Positions 54,365-64,000 of a stretch of 64,000 nucleotides of DNA are shown here, in pieces. Every line of letters begins with the position of its first letter. Position 1 is the first letter of the stretch. Below the pieces are notes generated by a model, which was not told the DNA's origin, made no database searches, and was given only the letters and a program-made list of their open reading frames with translations. The stretch covers positions 12,225 through 76,224 of the forward strand of contig JAEZIO010000020.1 in the NCBI GenBank assembly GCA_023436615.1, written 5' to 3'. The translations under genes and the position numbers were made by a program. This DNA is from Pseudomonadota bacterium (lineage in GTDB: Bacteria > Pseudomonadota > Alphaproteobacteria > Sphingomonadales > Sphingomonadaceae).

Positions 54365-57300
54365 TCATCTCTCGCTTGGCTGTGGGGGTTGGGTGGAAAC
54401 GTCGACTTCGTCCTGCGGCGGAGAGGTCTGAACCTGGTCCTCTTCCTTGCGCAGCGTGCGCACTTCGGTGACGATCCCGGGGGCATCGAGCGGGAAGGGC
54501 ATCACCGGCTGGATCACCGAGGTCGGATCCTTGAAGCCCTTCGCCATCTGGATGAGCGCGCGGAACGGCCCATTGATGTTGAGGTTGAGCCGCAACGGAA
54601 TCTGGCTGAACACGCGCCGGACCAGGCTTGCGACCAACCCTCCTCCTTCGCTTCCGGTCGACACCTGATCCATGGTGATTCGGGTCGCGAATTCGCCTGC
54701 GAGGTCGCCGTCGAGGCGGACGATCATCGACTTGTAGCGGATGTCACGAAGCAGGTCGAAGACCGCGCCAGCGACCATTCCGGCCTCGGGCTTCGTGCCC
54801 GTATATTCCAGGCTTCCGCCGGGCGGGCGGGCTTCGAGGCGTCCGCCGACGATCCTGCCGCCATTTTCGTCGAAGATCATCGGCAGGACGCCGTCGAAGA
54901 TTCCGGTCATCTCGATCCCCGAGAAGCCCAGGCTGTCGACGAATTGCTTCGAATCGAAACCGATCAATTCGAAAGTGAGCCGCTTCGCGCTCGGACTTCC
55001 GAAGTTGAGGATGGTCTCGTCGAGGATGAGCCGCCCGCCCATGAACGGCCATTCGCCGCGCTCGATCTTCACGAGCTGGTTGGGCAGCAGCTGGTAACGG
55101 AGGACCCCGTTGTTGACGATGATGCCGGGGTTCATCGACCGGATCGTCGCGAGTTGCCCGGGCGGCGTGCGAAGCCCGAGAAGGTCGCTGAAGTGGATAT
55201 TCGTCGAAAGGCCCTGCACTGGGCCGAACGGCGCGGCGAGGTCCATGTCGCGAGTCGCGAAATCGCCGGTCGACGTGACGTGGCCAGAGCCGGACCATTC
55301 GATCCGGCCCTGCCCCGTGATGGTGCCCTCGACCAGCGCGACCACGCCCTCGGTGAGCCGGGTCAGCTCCTCCGGCTGAAGGTTGGGACCGAACGTCAAC
55401 GCCGGCACGTCGAGCAGCGCGTGGCCGGCTCCGCTGCTGAGATTGTGCTCGATCGAAACGTCGGTCACCCGAGTGCCGCTGTCCGGATGCCGGAGCGTGC
55501 CCGTCGCGCTAATTCGATTGTTGGCGAGCACGAAATGCACGTCGTTGCTCTTGAGCGGATAGAAGCGCGGCGGACTCGCGCGATCGTTCACGAACAGGCT
55601 GCCATCGATTGCCAGACGCCCGCCCGCGAAGCGCCAGCGCCCATCGATATCCGTCAGCCTCAGCGGGACGCTGCCGATAATGGCGTCGGCATTGGCGAGC
55701 GTTCCCGTCGCGCCCCCGCTCGTGAACGCGCCGCGCAAGGCGTCGGCATTGAGTATCACCGGCGAGCGGTTGCCGCCGATCCGAAGCGCCACATTTTGCC
55801 CGTCGAACCCGCTCTGGCCGAGGAGGATGCTGCTGGCGTTGAGACGCATCGGGGAGGAGCCGAGGCGGCCTGCGAGCGACGGATTGCTGATCCGCCCCCC
55901 GACGTGCAGTGCTCCTCCGGGCGACTGCGAGATGATTGCCGGTCCCGTCGGGCAGACCGGGAGACGCGTGCGCCCGAGCTGAAGCTGTTGCATCCGCAAG
56001 TAGTCGAACGTGACGACCATGCACTCGCGGCCGACCTGGATGGCGCCGCCGGGCCCCACCGTCCCGCTGAGCGGCAGGTTGAGGTTGCGCACCTGACCGC
56101 CGGGGAAACGGCCGGTCAGGTTAGCGAGAGTGCTGAACCTCGTGGCGCCGTTCGGCTGCGCATCGAATCGCAGCGTCGAAAGCGCAAGCCGCGAGCCGTT
56201 GACCGTATAGGGCTGGAACTGCCCAACGCCGCTGATTGCGCCGTTTCGCGCCTGGTGGAGGGTCACTCGGCCGGTGGGCAATCCGCCGCCCGCCATGTCG
56301 AGCGTTCCATCGAAGCGCAGAGCGCCCGTCGGCCAATAATAGGTCACGCCCTTGCCGCCGTAGATCCGTGCCCGTCCGCCGGTCACGGTGCGCACCGTCG
56401 CGTCGGTAACCCGCGCGCCGCCGTATCCGGGGAAGTTCACCAGCCGGATCCCCCCGAACACGTCGAAATTCCGCGCGCTTCGGCTCAGCGCGCTGCCGAT
56501 GGCTGCAGCGACCGGGCCGATCGGCGTCGACTTCGTCGCCGCGAGCGCGCCGGTGAGGCCAGAGATCATCGAGGGCGCGAGGCTGGCGCCGTTCGCGCGA
56601 TACTGGCCTACGAGCGTCAGCGTGCCTTTCGTTGTGCTCAAGCGGTATCGGCCCTGCACTCGCGTCCGTTCGGCGGTGATGGTGCCCAGCCGGGATCTTT
56701 GCGCGCTGAGGTCGACGTCGCCGCGGGCGTCGGTGGGGTTGCCGATGAGGCTCATGCGGCCATTGAGGGCGGCCAGACCGTTGTCGCCCGCGGTGATCAC
56801 CTGCGACATGATCCGGGCCGTCGCATCGTAATTGTCGAAGGCCTCGCCGAAGCGCGCATCGAGTTCGAGGCGCGGTTGAACCACAGAGAACCGGCTCGCT
56901 GGGCAGCGGAAGCTGTCGGCGGTGAGCGGCCCGATGACGTGCGGGCGGCGCGCCTTGATCTCGATCGCGGCAGCGCCTCGCACCTTCTCGGCCGCGCAAT
57001 TGCCGGTAACGAGCCGCGGGCTCGACGACACGAAGCGCCCCGCAAAGCCCCCCTTCAGATTGCCGTTGCCGCGAACCGCGAAGCCCAGCGGCCCCCACGG
57101 CGTGCGCAGCGATATGCTGCTGTCGGCAATATCGAGAGCCACGTCGGGAAGGCTGAACGGCTGCCCCGACGGCGGCGGAAGAAGCTTGTCGATCTGGCCC
57201 CAGCTGACCCGGCCGTCCGGAAGGACTCGTCCGCGCAGGCGGACGCCCCGGGCAACGATCCGGTAAACATCGACGCTTCCGTCCCACTTGAGCCGCATCT

Positions 57301-57607
57301 GGATCAGCACCCGCCGGGCCGTCACGTCGGGGTTGTTCGGGTCACCGATGCGAAGGTTGCTGATCTGCTGGGTCCGAAGGCCGACGCGGTCCAGCGTGTA
57401 GGTCGCGTCGACGCCGCGGCTCTCGAGCTGGCGGTTGATGATGTTGCTCGCGATCGGCCGCCTCTGCGTCCAGGCGATCGCGAGCGCGACGAGGATCAGG
57501 ACCAGCGCGCCGATCCCGACCCAGGTCAATATCCTGCGGAATCGCGGATGCCGGATGATTACCACATCCGGATCGCGTCCCCCTCGATCGCCATTCCGCT
57601 CTGCCAT
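54365..57607 (-). CDS. ydbH: YdbH-family AsmA-like intermembrane phospholipid transporter
   Basis: 1080 residues from ATG 57607. One N-terminal membrane helix (ILTWVGIGALVLILVALAIA, about 26-46) is followed by a very long beta-rich periplasmic body. The C-terminal YdbH/DCSD-type region reads GFSGIEMTGIFDGVLPMIFD and QIPLRLNLNINGPFRALIQM. The gene order ydbH-ynbE-ydbL is the same as in E. coli, where it is redundant with TamB and YhdP. Confidence 0.92.
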   Translation of the reverse strand: MAERNGDRGGRDPDVVIIRHPRFRRILTWVGIGALVLILVALAIAWTQRRPIASNIINRQLESRGVDATYTLDRVGLRTQQISNLRIGDPNNPDVTARRVLIQMRLKWDGSVDVYRIVARGVRLRGRVLPDGRVSWGQIDKLLPPPSGQPFSLPDVALDIADSSISLRTPWGPLGFAVRGNGNLKGGFAGRFVSSSPRLVTGNCAAEKVRGAAAIEIKARRPHVIGPLTADSFRCPASRFSVVQPRLELDARFGEAFDNYDATARIMSQVITAGDNGLAALNGRMSLIGNPTDARGDVDLSAQRSRLGTITAERTRVQGRYRLSTTKGTLTLVGQYRANGASLAPSMISGLTGALAATKSTPIGPVAAAIGSALSRSARNFDVFGGIRLVNFPGYGGARVTDATVRTVTGGRARIYGGKGVTYYWPTGALRFDGTLDMAGGGLPTGRVTLHQARNGAISGVGQFQPYTVNGSRLALSTLRFDAQPNGATRFSTLANLTGRFPGGQVRNLNLPLSGTVGPGGAIQVGRECMVVTFDYLRMQQLQLGRTRLPVCPTGPAIISQSPGGALHVGGRISNPSLAGRLGSSPMRLNASSILLGQSGFDGQNVALRIGGNRSPVILNADALRGAFTSGGATGTLANADAIIGSVPLRLTDIDGRWRFAGGRLAIDGSLFVNDRASPPRFYPLKSNDVHFVLANNRISATGTLRHPDSGTRVTDVSIEHNLSSGAGHALLDVPALTFGPNLQPEELTRLTEGVVALVEGTITGQGRIEWSGSGHVTSTGDFATRDMDLAAPFGPVQGLSTNIHFSDLLGLRTPPGQLATIRSMNPGIIVNNGVLRYQLLPNQLVKIERGEWPFMGGRLILDETILNFGSPSAKRLTFELIGFDSKQFVDSLGFSGIEMTGIFDGVLPMIFDENGGRIVGGRLEARPPGGSLEYTGTKPEAGMVAGAVFDLLRDIRYKSMIVRLDGDLAGEFATRITMDQVSTGSEGGGLVASLVRRVFSQIPLRLNLNINGPFRALIQMAKGFKDPTSVIQPVMPFPLDAPGIVTEVRTLRKEEDQVQTSPPQDEVDVSTQPPQPSER

Positions 57608-57723
57608 TGGTGCGTTCAACCCGCGCGTTGCATAGCCGTTCCGTAACCGGCACGACCGCGCTTCCCACAGGCGCGCAACTGTGGCTAGGATGCCGCTGCT
57701 CGGCTGTCCGCGAAAGGAGCGGA

Positions 57724-58419
57724 ATGCACGGGCGCGCCTCGATTCCGGAGATGCACAGCGGCGCCGGTCATCGCGCACGGCTTCGGCAGCGGCTGTTCGA
57801 AGGCGGCGAGAAGGCGCTTCTCGACCACGAGCTCGTCGAATATCTGCTCGCGCTCGCGATCCCGCGCCGTGATACCAAGGATCAGGCGAAGGCGCTCATT
57901 GCAAGATACGGCGGCATCGGCCCGCTCCTTTCGGCAAGCGCCGACACGCTTCGGCGCGAAGGGTTGAGCGACAGCGTCATCGGCGCGCTCAAGATCGCCG
58001 AGGCGACGGCGCTGCGGCTGCTGGAGACCCGCGCGGAAGGCGCACCCGTTCTCTCGAGCTGGGACGCGCTCACCGATTACCTGCACGCGGCGATGGCGCA
58101 TTCGCGCACCGAGCAGGTCCGCGTGCTGTTCCTCAACGCGAAGAACATGCTGATCGCCAACGAAGCGATGTGGGAAGGTTCGGTCGACGAAGCCTCGGTC
58201 CACGTGCGCGAGGTGATCGCCCGCGCGATCCAGCTCGGCGCCACGGCGCTCATCATCGTCCACAACCACCCGAGCGGCGATCCGACCCCCTCAAGCCAGG
58301 ATGTCCGCATCACGCAGGACCTGGTGGAAGCGGCGCGGCACATGAAGATAGCCGTCCACGACCATGTGATCGTCGGCGCGTCTGGCCGCACCAGCATGCG
58401 CGCGATGGGTTTGATTTAG
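57724..58419 (+). CDS. radC: RadC family JAB1/MPN metalloprotein
   Basis: 231 residues from ATG 57724 with AAGGAG before. N-terminal helix-hairpin-helix-like part (LLDHELVEYLLALAIPRRDT) and a C-terminal JAMM domain with the zinc motif VHNHPSGDPTPSSQDVRIT and acidic partner. RadC is annotated as a DNA repair protein, but a repair role is doubtful; the metal site suggests a peptidase or nuclease-like function. Confidence 0.92.
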   Translation: MHGRASIPEMHSGAGHRARLRQRLFEGGEKALLDHELVEYLLALAIPRRDTKDQAKALIARYGGIGPLLSASADTLRREGLSDSVIGALKIAEATALRLLETRAEGAPVLSSWDALTDYLHAAMAHSRTEQVRVLFLNAKNMLIANEAMWEGSVDEASVHVREVIARAIQLGATALIIVHNHPSGDPTPSSQDVRITQDLVEAARHMKIAVHDHVIVGASGRTSMRAMGLI

Positions 58420-58445
58420 CCGCCTCCCACCCATAAAGCGCGCCG

Positions 58446-59768
58446 ATGGTTCCCCGCTATTCCCGCCCCGAAATGACGGCCATCTGGTCGGCGGAGAACC
58501 GCTACCGGATCTGGTGGCAGATCGAGGTGTTCGCGGCCGAGGCGATGGGGGACATCGGGATGATCCCCGCCGAAGATGCGAAGACGATCCGCGCCGTCTA
58601 CGACGAAGGCGTGCTCGGCGAGATCGACGTGCCGGCGATCGACGCTATCGAGGCCGTCACCAAGCATGACGTGATCGCCTTTCTCACCTGGGCGGGCGAG
58701 AAGCTGGGGCCCGAGAAGCGCTGGCTCCACCAGGGCATGACCAGCTCCGACGTGCTCGACACCGCGCTGGCGGTCCAATTGAAGCAGGCCGCCGACATCC
58801 TTCTCACGGACGTGGATGCGCTCCTCGAGGTACTCAAGCGCCGTGCGTTGGAGCACAAGCTCACGCCGACCATCGGCCGTAGCCACGGAATCCATGCCGA
58901 GCCGACGACGTTCGGGCTCAAGCTCGCGCAGGCTTATGCCGAGTTCGCGCGCAACCGCGACCGCCTCCTGGCAGCGCGCGACGACATCGCCACCTGCGCG
59001 ATTTCGGGCGCAGTCGGCACCTTCGCGAACGTCCCTCCGCAAGTCGAAGAGCATGTCGCGAACGAACTCGGCCTGAAGCCCGAGCCGGTCTCGACGCAGG
59101 TCATCCCGCGCGACCGCCACGCGATGTTCTTCGCGACGCTGGGGGTCATCGCCTCCTCCATCGAGAGGCTTGCGACCGAGATCCGCCACCTGCAGCGCAC
59201 CGAGGTGCTCGAGGCCGAGGAATATTTTTCGCCGGGCCAGAAGGGCAGCTCGGCGATGCCGCACAAGCGCAATCCCGTTCTGACCGAGAACCTCACGGGC
59301 TTAGCGCGGATGGTGCGAAGCGCCGTCATTCCCGCGCTCGAGAATGTCGCGCTATGGCACGAGCGGGACATCTCCCACTCGTCCGTCGAGCGCTTCATCG
59401 GCCCCGATGCGACGATCACCCTCGATTTCGCGCTCGCCCGGCTAACGCAGGTCATCGACAAGCTGCTCGTTTACCCCGAGCGCATGATGAAGAACCTCGA
59501 TCGGATGGGCGGCCTCGTCCACTCGCAACGGGTCCTCCTGGCGCTGACTCAGGCGGGCCTGTCGCGCGAGGAGAGCTACGCGCTCGTGCAGCGCAACGCG
59601 ATGAAGGTTTGGGAATCGGACGGCGCGCTGTCGCTGCTCGAATTGCTCAAGGAGGATTCGGAGGTCACGTCGCGTCTCTCGAACGAGCAGCTCGAGGAGC
59701 TGTTCGACCTCGATTATCACCTGAAGACCGTCGACACGATCTTCGAGCGGGTCTTCGGCGCGGCTTAG
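58446..59768 (+). CDS. purB: Adenylosuccinate lyase
   Basis: 440 residues. Signature GSSAMPHKRNPVLTEN with catalytic Ser; TSSDVLDTALAVQL and the His of GRSHGIHAEPTTFG. It cleaves SAICAR and adenylosuccinate, acting twice in purine synthesis. Start ATG 58446 is preceded by the radC stop by 26 bases; the two genes may be co-transcribed. The stop overlaps that of dnaJ by four bases. Confidence 0.96.
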   Translation: MVPRYSRPEMTAIWSAENRYRIWWQIEVFAAEAMGDIGMIPAEDAKTIRAVYDEGVLGEIDVPAIDAIEAVTKHDVIAFLTWAGEKLGPEKRWLHQGMTSSDVLDTALAVQLKQAADILLTDVDALLEVLKRRALEHKLTPTIGRSHGIHAEPTTFGLKLAQAYAEFARNRDRLLAARDDIATCAISGAVGTFANVPPQVEEHVANELGLKPEPVSTQVIPRDRHAMFFATLGVIASSIERLATEIRHLQRTEVLEAEEYFSPGQKGSSAMPHKRNPVLTENLTGLARMVRSAVIPALENVALWHERDISHSSVERFIGPDATITLDFALARLTQVIDKLLVYPERMMKNLDRMGGLVHSQRVLLALTQAGLSREESYALVQRNAMKVWESDGALSLLELLKEDSEVTSRLSNEQLEELFDLDYHLKTVDTIFERVFGAA

Positions 59769-60886
59769 CCGCCGAGCATATCCCGCACCCGGCCGAAGAA
59801 ACCCTTGGCCGCCGGGCATTCGTCACCGGTTTCCGTCGCGCGGAATTCCTCCAGCAATTTCTTCTGCTTGGAAGTCATCCTTGTCGGCGTTTCCACGAGG
59901 ATTCGGGCGACGAGATCGCCGCGACCGCGGCCGTTGAGGACGCTCATGCCCGCGCCGCGCTGGCGAAGCTGCTCGCCCGACTGGATTCCGGCCGGAACCT
60001 TCAGCTCGACCTTCTGCCCGTCAAGGCCGGGAAGCGTGATCGAGCCGCCGAGCGCTGCCGCGGTGAAGCTTACCGGGCAGTCCGCGATCAGCGTCGTGCC
60101 TTCGCGGGCATAGACAGGGTGCCGCTTCATGTGGACGAAGATGTAAAGGTCGCCCCTGGGGCCGTTGCGGACGCCGGCCTCGCCTTCGCCGGCGACCCGG
60201 ATTCGCGTGCCCTCATCGACGCCGGGGGGAATCTTCACGGTCAGCTTGCGCTTGTTGAGCGTCCGCCCCTCGCCGTCGCAGGCGCGGCACGGGTCGGCGA
60301 TGACTTCGCCGCTCCCGCGGCACATCGGGCAGCCGCGCTCGACGACGAAGAAGCCCTGCTGCGCGCGCACTTTGCCCATTCCGCCGCACGTCGAGCATGT
60401 GCGGGCGCAATCCTCCGTCGCCGTGCAGCCGCGGCCCCCGCAGGTTTCGCAGCCGGCGAGCGCATCGACGGTGACGGTCGCCTCCTTGCCGGCGAAGGCT
60501 TCCTCGAGGCTGAGCTCGAGATCGTAGCGAAGGTCGGCGCCGCGCGCGGGATTGGCCCTCGCGCCTCCCGAGCGGTCCATGAAATCGCCGAATATCGACG
60601 AGAAGATATCTGAAAACCCTTCGAAGCCGGCCGATCCGAACGGATCTTGGCCGCCGCCGTTCTGGAAGGCGGCCTTTCCGAAGCGGTCATAGGCAGCACG
60701 CTTCTGCGGGTCGCGAAGGCAGTCGTATGCCTCGCTGATCGCCTTGAAGCGCGATTCCTGCTCGGAGCAGCCGTTGTGGCGGTCCGGGTGATGCTCCTTC
60801 GCGAGCTTGCGATAGGCGCTCTTGATCGTGTGCAGGTCCGCGCTGCGAGGCACGCCAAGCAGCTCGTAATAATCCTGCTCCATCAT
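59765..60886 (-). CDS. dnaJ: Chaperone protein DnaJ
   Basis: 373 residues: J-domain (1-70) with KEHHPDRH (HPD), Gly/Phe region, zinc centre with four CxxCxGxG modules (CETCGGRG, CSTCGGMG, CPMCRGSG, CRACDGEG) and C-terminal substrate-binding domain. It stimulates DnaK ATPase. It follows dnaK by 49 bases that contain a 9-bp hairpin. Confidence 0.97.
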   Translation of the reverse strand: MMEQDYYELLGVPRSADLHTIKSAYRKLAKEHHPDRHNGCSEQESRFKAISEAYDCLRDPQKRAAYDRFGKAAFQNGGGQDPFGSAGFEGFSDIFSSIFGDFMDRSGGARANPARGADLRYDLELSLEEAFAGKEATVTVDALAGCETCGGRGCTATEDCARTCSTCGGMGKVRAQQGFFVVERGCPMCRGSGEVIADPCRACDGEGRTLNKRKLTVKIPPGVDEGTRIRVAGEGEAGVRNGPRGDLYIFVHMKRHPVYAREGTTLIADCPVSFTAAALGGSITLPGLDGQKVELKVPAGIQSGEQLRQRGAGMSVLNGRGRGDLVARILVETPTRMTSKQKKLLEEFRATETGDECPAAKGFFGRVRDMLGG

Positions 60887-60907
60887 TCTCCCCCGGCGCG
60901 CCGACTA

Positions 60908-60931
60908 GGTGCCGGCCGGTGAGCCGGCACC
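60908..60931 (-). promoter_or_regulatory. Intergenic hairpin between dnaK and dnaJ
   Basis: GGTGCCGGC (60908-60916) and GCCGGCACC (60923-60931) form a perfect 9-bp stem with a six-base loop. No T-run follows, so it is more likely to be an attenuating or RNA-stabilising element that lowers dnaJ expression relative to dnaK than a full terminator. Confidence 0.55.
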
Positions 60932-60935
60932 GGCA

Positions 60936-62885
<1,950 letters not shown>

Positions 62886-62949
62886 AACTCCCTCGTCCCC
62901 TATTGCGGCCCTTCACTCAAGCGGCCGAAGAACAATGATTTCGCGGGCG

Positions 62950-62977
62950 ATATAGGTGGCGTTCAGGCTGCTACAAG
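62950..62977 (-). promoter_or_regulatory. RpoH (sigma-32) heat-shock promoter of dnaK
   Basis: CTTG (62977-62974), 17-base spacer, CCTATAT (62956-62950) fits the alphaproteobacterial RpoH consensus CTTG-N17-CYTATNT without mismatch. It predicts a 5' leader of about 55-60 bases before the dnaK ATG. No CIRCE element was seen between. Confidence 0.8.
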
Positions 62978-63045
62978 ACGTGCCGCAGGCGCCGCGGGCG
63001 CACGCGCTTTGCCCAAAATTAACGGCTTCGTGGCATTGCGGTCAC

Positions 63046-64000
63046 GTGGGTGGAACCGACACAAAGCACCGGAGCAACGACCGCTTCAGCTGGGCCATGA
63101 TCGCTGCGCTCGTTGCCGCGGTGGTGGCGCTCGAGCTGCGTTCCCCACTGCGCATCGAAGCGGCAAGCCTCGCCAATCTCGCATTGGCCTGCCTCGCGCT
63201 GGGCGGCGCCGCGCTCTTCTACCGACGAGTGCGGATCAACGAGAAGCTAAGCGCAAGCTGCGTCGCCTTGACTCAGGCGCTTGTGTTTTCGGCGGCGGGC
63301 TCGATCCTTTCCTACCTTCTCGCTCGCAATGGCGGCGCCTTCTGGGACGCGACGCTCTACTCGTGGGACCGCGCGCTCGGGCTCGACTGGCTCGGATACG
63401 TGCGTTTCGTCGATGCGCACGACTGGCTCGTGCTGCCGTTTCGCCTCGCTTATGCCTCGCTGATCCCGCAAATCATCGTGGTTATCCTCGCGCTCGGCTT
63501 CAGCGGCCGCCTCGACCGGCTTCGCGCCTTCATCCTGGCCTCGATCGCGAGCGGCATAGCCGCGATCCTGCTGTCGCCGCTGTTCCCGGCGATCAGCAAT
63601 TACGTGCATCTCGGGCTAACCGCAGCCGACTTCCGCCACGTGAACCCTTATGCGGGCTATGTGCACCTCCACGACCTGACAGCGCTTCGAAGCGGCGAGA
63701 TGACGGTCCTGAGCCTGCCCAAGATGCAGGGAATCATCACCTTCCCGAGCTACCACGCGTGCCTGGCGACGCTGACCTTGTGGGCCTTCTGGAACAGCGG
63801 GCTCGGCTGGCTCCGCTGGAGCGGCGCGGCCGTCGCGTTGACCACGATTGCCGCCACTCCCGTCGATGGCGGCCATTATTTCGTGGACGTCATCGCGGGC
63901 GTCGCCATCGCCTTTGCCAGCATCGTCGCCGCAAGGCGTCTGATCTTCCTGCCGCTGCGCCTGCCCGCGCTCAGGGCATTGCCATTCCGCCGTTCACGTG
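63046..64000 (+). CDS. PAP2-type membrane phosphatase or transferase (partial, 3' end outside window)
   Basis: About 318 codons open to the window end, from GTG 63046 (ATG 63097 is an alternative). Six or more membrane helices. The acid-phosphatase motifs appear as FPSYHACLATLTLWAFWNSG and GGHYFVDVIAGVAIAF (C2 and C3), fitting the PAP2_3 branch with inositol-phosphorylceramide synthase-like enzymes and lipid phosphatases. It might act on a lipid phosphate or transfer a head group. It is divergent from dnaK. Confidence 0.8.
   Translation, partial: MGGTDTKHRSNDRFSWAMIAALVAAVVALELRSPLRIEAASLANLALACLALGGAALFYRRVRINEKLSASCVALTQALVFSAAGSILSYLLARNGGAFWDATLYSWDRALGLDWLGYVRFVDAHDWLVLPFRLAYASLIPQIIVVILALGFSGRLDRLRAFILASIASGIAAILLSPLFPAISNYVHLGLTAADFRHVNPYAGYVHLHDLTALRSGEMTVLSLPKMQGIITFPSYHACLATLTLWAFWNSGLGWLRWSGAAVALTTIAATPVDGGHYFVDVIAGVAIAFASIVAARRLIFLPLRLPALRALPFRRSR

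Noticed and set aside
54158..57646. An 1162-codon open frame on the plus strand
   Set aside because: It lies antisense to ydbH, is Arg/Ala/Asp-rich with no recognisable domain or membrane logic, and is explained by the high-GC third-position bias of the real gene.
57626..57651. A second EcfG-like promoter (GGAAC-N16-GGTT) before ydbH
   Set aside because: The -10 has G in place of the conserved C of CGTT and the ATG is very near; not strong enough to list.

Overview
The window reads as a chromosomal segment of an alphaproteobacterium of the Sphingomonadales (Sphingomonas or Sphingomicrobium-like). The evidence is high GC, dense short-spaced gene pairs, the split ATP synthase b/b' subunits, an RpoH promoter of alphaproteobacterial type before dnaK, an EcfG-type stress promoter, a PhaR-centred PHA locus and a palindromic repeat of the sphingomonad type. 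No prophage, insertion sequence, rRNA or CRISPR array was seen. One tRNA (Arg, CCG) is present. Species assignment is inference.

Layout. 1-5.5 kb: a partial CinA-type gene, map with a duplicated tail, two small operons on the minus strand that are each preceded by a look-alike 21-codon mini-ORF and a hairpin, a sugar-type nucleotidyltransferase, then glnB and several small genes. 5.5-16.1 kb: glnA, two transporters, and tamB/tamA for outer-membrane biogenesis. 16.1-21.9 kb: a TIR-TolB-like-TPR membrane protein, an S24 repressor with a regularly spaced operator, small conserved proteins, a DJ-1/PfpI protein and topoisomerase IB. 21.9-26.4 kb: MscS, a MaoC hydratase, a thiolase, and a GIN-domain protein behind a tandem TACAnnTGTA operator. 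26.4-32.9 kb: a PHA region (PhaZ depolymerase, Ser/Gly/Arg-rich granule-type protein, PhaR, PhaC-like hydrolase) holding two short units that share a nearly identical block with an extreme Shine-Dalgarno sequence. 33-37.7 kb: a DmpA-type aminopeptidase, a nucleotidyltransferase-phosphoesterase pair, an AI-2E-type permease and a DOPA-dioxygenase-like enzyme.

37.7-50.6 kb is an aromatic catabolic island. The minus strand runs paaI-paaA-paaB-paaC-paaE-aminotransferase-fused E1-E2. The divergent plus strand runs paaG-sulfotransferase-Asp/Asn-hydroxylase-like-OsmC-paaZ. Read together, the minus-strand genes could take phenylalanine through phenylpyruvate directly to phenylacetyl-CoA and then to its epoxide. 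The plus-strand PaaG and PaaZ would isomerise the epoxide and open the ring.

50.6-64 kb: a CBS protein with an EcfG-type promoter, the F0 ATP synthase operon (atpI-B-E-F'-F), the YdbH-YnbE-YdbL envelope lipid system, radC, purB, dnaK-dnaJ, and a PAP2-type membrane phosphatase cut by the window end.

Starts were chosen by Shine-Dalgarno position, family length and overlap with the preceding stop. Several genes use GTG or TTG. All functional calls are from sequence inspection only; no database search was run.
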